This document shows positions 57,238 to 64,000 of a stretch of DNA of 64,000 bases, one piece after another. A model generated the notes under the pieces. That model was not told the DNA's origin. It ran no database searches and was given only the letters and a program-made list of their open reading frames with translations. Both the position numbers and the translations under genes were made by a program. The stretch lies in contig KQ965828.1 in assembly GCA_001574975.1 (NCBI GenBank), positions 37,493 to 101,492 of the forward strand. The letters run 5' to 3'. This DNA is from Gonapodya prolifera JEL478 (Eukaryota; Monoblepharomycota; Monoblepharidomycetes; Monoblepharidales; Gonapodyaceae). How positions within the stretch are numbered: position 1 is the first letter of the stretch; every line of letters begins with the position of its first letter.

Positions 57238-60200
57238 TGGCCGCACCACGCCCGCGATCCCGCCTGCGCGAGGTGCTGTCTGACTCGCTGACCGGGCAGG
57301 GCCCACTCTCCAGTATCCGCAGGGGATCAAAGTCGTCCTCCCCCGACGTGCCAGTCACGGGCCACTTGCAGTCCGGGAAATCGGACAAGAAGGTCCAGCA
57401 GCTCGAGATGGACTTCGAGAGGGCCCGGATGGAGGGGAGGTGGCGCGAGCTGGCGACCGGTGTGGCACTGGACGGGTCCGTCGGACAGGATACCGCGAAA
57501 ATTGTCACAAAGTATGCAAAGAGGTCCAAGGGGGACCAAAGGATGGAGGGTGAGTTCTACCGGTGGGGTGAAGACACTTCTCTATGGCCGGAGAACGTGG
57601 AGAGGGCTCAGTTTTCTTGATGGGAAGACGTGAAAGAGTTTACATACTCTGGCAAGGAGCCGCTGAGGACACAGGAAGCTCTCGCAGAGACGGATTCACG
57701 AAGGATGGATGCTCAAGTCGAGCACAACCGGATTATTCTAGCAGAATGATTGCCCTCGAGAATTCCTTAATGTCGTGGTTGCGTTGTCCTTATTGAATTT
57801 CTTGAACGTGTGGTCACACCGGCTGCCACCCCTTTCTCTTGTATTGACCCAATTCTTGTCCACCCGACCTTACAATCAGCCATCCTCTCCCTCATCACCG
57901 CCGAATCCGTCCTCAACGCGCGCCTCGCACCGCACAAAACGTCACCCCAGCCCAAATCCACACCGGACGCGCCCGCCACTGGGTTCCCGTTCGACTTGAA
58001 CCCGGCCGCCGTCGTGGGCCCAAAGGACCGGTCCTCACTTGATGGGGTCAAGAATATCCTCACGCGACTGGCGGGGCCAAAACCACCTCCTACTGCGGCC
58101 TCCTCAGACACCACGGAAATGCCGCCTGCCCCCGGGCACCACGCCGACCCTGTCATCCGCCTCTTCCGCCGCGCCCCGCCGTCCGGCATGACCCTCCCTC
58201 CCGCGGCCACAACATCCTCCACATCCACATCCACTTCCCTCGGCGGGTTCGCCGGCCTCCCGTCCACCTCCATCCTCCAACCTTTCCCTACGATCCCCCT
58301 CGCCGACCTCACCTCCCTACCCGACCACCCACCGGCGGGCATGCACTTCACACTTCCCCCCGCCTCGCAAGCGCACATCCTCCTCGCTCGGGTCGCCGTT
58401 CTCTCATCGCTCCCCGTCGACGCCCTCGCACACCTCGACGCCGCCAAGGTCCCGCACAACCCGCCGACCACCTCCCAGGGCCCGCCAAACTATTCCGCCG
58501 TGCTCGCCGTGCAGGCGTGGTGCCTCACGGGGCTGGCGTTCCACATGCAGACACCCTACGACGACCGCGCCGTCGCGTGCTGGGCGCTCGTGGCGGAGTG
58601 GGACAGGGCCGTGCGGGGCGGGACGCAGCACGATCTGACACACCCAACTCTCGCGGCGAGGAGGGCACGCTCGAGACCCCAGTCGACCGTGTCGTCGTCG
58701 ATCCAGAACGCGCTCACTCCGCGACGGGCCCTGTCGGCGGCATCCACGGCCATCAGGTCGGCGCCCGTGCGCAACGGAGCTGCGGTGTCGGTGCATTCGT
58801 CGGCGGATTCGTTGGCGGTGTCGGCGATGAGGGGAAAGCGGGACGATGAGACCGAGACGGACTTGGGGGATAATGATAGGGACTCGGAGTCGGACCCGTC
58901 CTCGGCGTGGAATGAGTGGGATGAGTGGGTCGAGGAGGCCATGTGGCGGATTGCAAATGCCGAGATCCGCGCGTCGGAGGTCGCACAGGCCGCAAGTTCC
59001 GCCACCGCAGTCGCGCCAGTGCCCGTTGTCGCGACGTGGACGAGGGCATACGTGTCCCGCTTCATCGCCCCCGCCGCGCCCTCAACAGTCCACCCAGCGA
59101 CCGTCACGACCGCGTCAAATTCACCCAACCCCCGCGCGGCGCGATGGAGCCCTGTCCTGCGCCATCACGTGCGCTCGCTGCTCCCCTCTGGCCCGTCCGT
59201 GCTCGACCTGGTCCCCAATGTCGGCGTGTCGCTGTTCCCCCTTCCCGCGACTTCGCTATCGCCCGTATCGCTCTACGCGACCCAGCTTGCCCAACTCCTG
59301 CCGTTCCCGAGGGCCGTGGACGCGACGACGACGGAGACGGAGCGGTATGAACGGTGGAAGGAGTGTGTGACCTGGAGTGGGGCGCTTGGGTGGACCGAGG
59401 TGGATCCGGAGGAAGGAAGGGGGAATTGGTCGGAGGGAGGAGAGGTCGGTGGGGCGTGGAGTATAGTCGGGGTGAGTAGCTTGCGGTCGTTTCGGTGCTG
59501 GTGCTCGTAGTTGAACAATCTTCTTTGCCCCGCCGATTATCACAGTACACATATCGTCTTGCTCTGCACAATTTCCATTCACTCCCTGCGTTGCGGTACG
59601 CGATCCACGCGGCTGCTGCGGTTGCGGTAGAGTACCCCGAAGTCGTAGGAGATGCCGACGAGAAGGTATGAGTTGTCGGGCGGGGACGCGTTTGGTGAAA
59701 CCAAGTCTCACTCTTCTTCTGCCCCCTCAGGAAATCTCAGCAATTCTGACAACGTACACAGACCTATATCGCAGATCTCTTTCCACAACTTACGCACACG
59801 CTCGGAAGCACCGCGAGGATCTGAGGGAGTTAGCGAAGAGAAGAACAAGTGTTGGAAGTCTTCTCGGCGACGACATTGTGCTGGAAGGAGCAACGAAGCT
59901 TGAAAACAGCACGACCAACGGGAGTGCCCCCGGCCCGACTGGTACAGAGGAGACCGAGTTTGCAGGAATACCGGGCGTGGTGGAAGCAGACGGTGGACTT
60001 GGAAACGAAACGCTTGTCAAGCTTGCGAACGGACACGGCGGCTCTTCCGGCTCGCTTGCAGCCCCAATCTACCTACCACCTGTTGCAAGGAGCGAAACAT
60101 TCCCTGCGATTGTGGGGCTGGCGTTTTCGGCGGTGAAGTTGCTCTCTTCTTTCTCATTAGGCGATGTGGAGACTTTGGAGCGGGCAGTGCGGCTTGCCAC

Positions 60201-62435
60201 CTTTGTTCATAGGGTGGTTGAGCGGTACCAGAGTCCCGAGAACGACGAAGCGGACGCGGTGAGAGCAATGGCGGCCACCGTCAAAGGAATCGCTTGCTTC
60301 TTGCTGTGGAGGGGTACCGCTGGTGGAATGGGGCGGGAGGTCGCTGGGTGGAATCGAAGCGAAGTGGAAGGTGACGTTGATGACCTTCAGGAGGGAGACC
60401 AGGAAGCCGAGGCTGCGAAGGTGTCGTTTGACTACTTAAAGTTGGGAACAAGGGAGGCGCTAACGGTTGACTATCGTGCGCGAGCGGAAACCCTGCTTGC
60501 TGATGCCTTGAGGAGGCTGGAGAATGCCAGAATCAATTCACCAACAGGAGAACTCGGTCCCATCGCAACGTCCCTTCCTCCATACCTCCCCCTGCATTAT
60601 TTGGCCCTTTCGCGGTTCTCGGCCGGTGACATTCCCGCTGCTACGGAGCTCGCACGTTCTGCTTGCATTGCGACCCCCTCTCGCACAGCCTCATGGCACC
60701 TTTTAGGTCTTCTTGTTGCCGAGGGTGGCGAGCCTGCCGAATCCGAGAAGGTCATGGCTGCAGGATGGCTTGAAAGTGTGGTGAAGAGAACGGGCGGGAC
60801 CGTTTCTGTCGAAGGCGCGGGTCTGGACTTGCTTGATGGAGGTGTACCGGGACGATTTGGGTGGGGCTCGTTGGGAATCGCGGACAGGGTGGAAGTGATG
60901 AGGTAAGCTGTGAAATTCCCTTTGCAAGAGAACGTGCTTTAATATCGTTCGAGGGCAGGTATAAAATCACCCACCTTCTTATCACCCGTTCTGTACGCGG
61001 CCCAACGGAAGCCGTTCGGCGACTGCCCTCCCTTTTTGTTCTCTTCAAGCGTCTGTTCCCTGGCTTTGCCTCGCAAAGTGCCGCTGTTCGGGAATTCACT
61101 GAATCCGCGAAACGGGCTCGTAGTAGCACTATTCAGGGCAATTCAGCGTCCGGAGGTCAGATCACCCTTGCGAAAGCGGCACCTCAACCCTCATATGGGA
61201 CCACTCCGTCGACCCCAATCACATTCACACTCTCACCACCAGAAGAGAATATTTCAAAAGCTGGCTCGAACGGGACCGTGGACGGCATGACAGTAACCGT
61301 CATCCCCGCATCTCTGTCGTCAAATTCTCGGCCCAACAGCATGGCCGAGTCATTCACCCCAGCCGGAGCACCTTCGGCTTTCTACCACTTCCGACCCTAT
61401 GATGCGCTCCTTCACCTGTGGCTTGTTGCGTCTGCTCTGTATCGTGAACTCGGTGAATACGGGCAGGCCCGGGTGTGCATTGACGAGGCTCGCGCTGTTG
61501 TTCAAGTTGTCGCCGACAAGGAGGGAGAGCGACGGGATGCCAAGAACGGAGTGGACGCGTATTGCGGGTCAGCCTTCGAACCTTCGAGGAAGGTCGAGCG
61601 AGCCAAGAGTCTTCCAGCGGAGGCCAGAGTCCGGAGGTGTCTCGTGGACATGGAGGTTGAGAACGCGTGGTTGGACATTGAGAGCAAAGCGGCGAGTATC
61701 AACAGTGATGCTCAAGGTGCAGCGCCTCCCGTGGCTGTGACGAGTGATGCTACAAATGGGTCAACGGCTTCTTTGGGAGCGTCAACTTCTACGCTGAAAA
61801 AGGTGGACCGATTTTCTCGGTATCGGTCAGCAACAACACAAGTTCAAACGCTCGTGGATGCCGGAGAGATTGAAACACACGTGGATCAGGACGAGTATTC
61901 CGTGCAACAGCTGAGGCGAGACTATGACCAGCCTATGATTCCTATCCCCGGTCTCCCCGAAGGTCTCTTTGTGAAGCCTCTGCTTCCACACGGCGATCTT
62001 TCCCAGCCGGGCAATAAGCTCCGTTCAAATGAGTTCCTTGTGCCCGGATCCCTTCCAACGGACGACGCCATCCTAACTAAATTAGCCGATCATCTGCATT
62101 CCCTCTCCCTTCTCGACGACCAACACGTTCCTCTCAGGACGACTCTCGGCCTGATACATCTCCACACAAAGAACATTCCCCTCGCTGATTATTGGCTTGA
62201 AAAGGCCGCAAAGCACTCGCGGCCATCTGGCACAGGATCGGGAGAACCGACATCTCTGTTGAGGAGTGCAACATGGTGGAAGGCGCAGGCGTGGAACGGG
62301 TTGGGAGAAGTAATGCGGAGAACCGGTCGACATGACCGGGCGATGGAGTGCGTGAAAACCGCGGCGGGAATGCGTGAGTCCGGGGTCATGGGTGTTGCAG
62401 CAAAGGGATGGGAGGCTGCGCTGACAGGGTGGTAG
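57238..62435 (+). CDS. TTC7/YPP1-like TPR protein
   Basis: ATG 57238 (MAAPRPRSRLREVLSDSLTG). Exons: 57238-57549, about 57790-59471, about 59552-59666, about 59732-60902, about 60957-62435. The N-terminal helix VQQLEMDFERARMEGRWREL resembles TTC7/YPP1. Central and C-terminal TPR segments: PHYLPLHYLALSRFSAGDIP-type helices, TASWHLLGLLVAEGGEPAES, YDALLHLWLVASALYRELGE with YGQARVCIDEARAVVQVV, TTLGLIHLHTKNIPLADYWL and AWNGLGEVMRRTGRHDRAME. Long Ser/Pro/Ala-rich insertions separate them. In yeast and animals this protein scaffolds the plasma-membrane PI4-kinase complex with EFR3. About 1550 residues, longer than most relatives because of the disordered insertions. The exon 1-2 acceptor was not found exactly. 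Confidence 0.72.
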
Positions 62436-62901
62436 ATGGACTTGTGTGAACGCTCACTGTGATCTCTTATTACTTCACATTTGGCGGAATATGTACAGTA
62501 AACTTTGGACTCATCTGTTGGTGAACGTATCTTAGCGCGAGATATGTAAATCATGAAATGATTGTTTTGGTGGCAAAAAATTCTTCGTGGAAAGTTATGG
62601 CTAACAGGAAACGTAGTGGCGACAATATCTATCGGTTGAACGTCAGTTTTAACGAACCGAACCAACCTCATGCAGCGACGACTTCACGAGGGCATGGTTA
62701 GTGTCTGTGCCCATATCTTTTCGATCACCTACGCAGATGGAGAATCCTGGGGGGGAAATAGCACTTCATGACTCATAAATTTACTGGTGTGACACACTTC
62801 AACTCCAATGGCATTCGTATGGCATATTACTGTCCGATTCAGTGTAGAACTGACTCCTCTTGCTTGAATTTCTTCAAATTTGACCGACTATTGCAGTTGC
62901 G
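62436..62901. other. 3' flank of the TPR gene, no gene
   Basis: Ordinary composition with normal CpG occurrence; AT-rich 3' UTR near 62500-62600. No ORF supported. Confidence 0.35.
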
Positions 62902-63918
62902 AACACTGTGTGGGCTCATATCTCAACCCAAGCATGAAATGGCAGGCATGGATTAAGTGGCAAGTGGCCTGGTGCAAGGCAGAGATTCCTTCCTTTTCTG
63001 AGTATGACCCATGTATTAAGCATGATATCAATAGCTCAAGGCTTTGTGAATGTTGACATACAGATGTGGCCTGTTGCTCTGAATTCTCTCCAATGAAGAG
63101 TTCAACCATTTTTGGTGTCTGATTATACAGACAATTTGATGTTTTTGCTGCTGGGAGCAGGAAGGCCATTTAGTTGGGTGAAGATTTATATTTTTTTCAT
63201 CACCAGACAAAGTTAGGAAATCATACAACATTAAAATGTGGCTTCTGTGTTCAGACTAGCATGGTGTTGAAATGTCAGAGACATATAGATGGATGTTTCT
63301 CTTTTTGAGCCTGGATAATGCTGATTGTGTAAAATTGTATGTGGCACATGGGTTTGCAGACTAGAACAGAACTTCATCTATTTTCTTGGATGATTTTTAA
63401 TTTCCAGCATCCCAAGTCCCAGCAAATAAGAGTATCATTTTGAGACATGATTGTGCTTGTGGCCTGTAAATTTTAAGTGGTCCTTGAAGCTTGCACTTTT
63501 GGAGGAAAAAATGTCAGATGCATAGAGGCTGACAGTCCTCTTTTTGAGCCTGTGCAATACTGATAGTGCTGTTAAATTGTATGTGACAATCACTAGCAGG
63601 CTATTGATGTCAACAAATATGTTGCCACACTTACTTTGAGATGTTGCATAATGGCACTGCCCCTCTGGACTGTCATCTTGTTTGCTTGAAAGATTGTTAT
63701 ACAGTGCAGCCTTCCAAAGTTGATAGCTATGTGATAAAGTATCCCATGACCAGATATGCCACAGAATGGTTTGCCAGCAGGGACTATGTCAGTGGCAGGT
63801 GCACTATGCTGATATATTAAAACATGTGCACCACATGGACAGCTGCCATGTCATTTTGATGTTAGGTTTTTCTTTTGATGTCTGAAAGCACATGGGGGTT
63901 GAACTCACCCACAGTTCA
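62902..63918. other. CpG-free block of 1,017 bp
   Basis: Between the CpG at 62900-62901 and the one at 63919-63920 no CpG dinucleotide occurs, while TG and CA are abundant. The rest of the window is rich in CpG. No gene is seen. The composition is that expected for a long-methylated repeat in which 5-methylcytosine has decayed (inference). Confidence 0.8.
63265..63600 (+). repeat. Two diverged direct repeats, period about 235-240 bp
   Basis: The series AATGTCAGA, GCATAGA/ACATAGA, CTCTTTTTGAGCCTG, AATACTGA/AATGCTGA, AAATTGTATGTG occurs in the same order near 63275-63345 and 63510-63585, separated by about 236 bp. Looks like the remains of a short non-coding element. Confidence 0.65.
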
Positions 63919-64000
63919 CGTTTTTCAGAAATGCCTTGCAACTCGCAACTCCCCTCACCTCGACTTGCATTTCAGAGTAAAGAGGTGTATTTTTGCACCT

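Noticed and set aside
57767-58471. 234-codon minus-strand ORF
   Set aside because: Antisense to the disordered insertion of the TTC7/YPP1-like gene in GC-rich DNA where stops are rare.

Overview
The window is nuclear DNA from a filamentous or zoosporic fungus, most likely an early-diverging flagellated lineage (chytrid or monoblepharid grade). Evidence: fungal-type families (DHA2 major facilitator, RTA1-like 7-TM protein, EXPERA protein, YPP1/TTC7-like TPR protein, GPI18), dense short GT-AG introns of about 50-120 bp, and a ciliary gene, the nexin-dynein regulatory complex AAA protein DRC11/IQCA1, which non-flagellated fungi lack. The species assignment is inference; most gene identities rest on motifs visible in the translated exons.

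Layout. 1-4.2 kb: the 3' end of a SPATA20/YyaL-like gene and a ten-exon MFS transporter. 4.3-10.7 kb: an intact double-MYND gene and an intact peptidylarginine deiminase (PAD), followed by a decayed second copy of the same MYND-PAD segment. 10.9-20 kb: an alpha/beta hydrolase, a large unrecognised multi-exon gene, and DRC11 convergent with it. 20-27.3 kb: PIG-V/GPI18, divergent from DRC11 across 125 bp, then a BRO1-domain protein with a very long C-terminal extension. 27.8-35.8 kb: ornithine decarboxylase antizyme with a programmed +1 frameshift site, the bc1 subunit QCR7, phosphatidylserine decarboxylase, and an AT-hook/three-HMG-box protein. 36.5-43.2 kb: a cysteine-rich GCC2/GCC3 secreted protein, three damaged tandem BTB-like copies, and RPAP3. 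43.4-52.2 kb: an F-box gene with a truncated duplicate, a secreted glycoprotein, an EXPERA protein, an ankyrin pseudogene and an RTA1-like protein. 52.9-56.6 kb: a decayed tandem array with units of about 1.2 kb. 57.2-62.4 kb: a TTC7/YPP1-like gene. 62.9-63.9 kb: a block of about 1 kb with no CpG at all, carrying diverged direct repeats.

Themes. (1) Polyamine homeostasis: the antizyme has the eukaryotic WxS-stop shift context, but the stop is UAG, and two nested RNA helices can form right after it. (2) Calcium-type protein citrullination: the PAD keeps all four catalytic residues. (3) Ciliary or macromolecular assembly: DRC11 and RPAP3. (4) Birth and death of adaptor-type genes: MYND, BTB, F-box and ankyrin copies lie beside decayed paralogues. 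Exon boundaries were read by eye. Where all boundaries were placed (MFS 571 aa, hydrolase 368 aa, antizyme 258 aa) the reading frame closes exactly.
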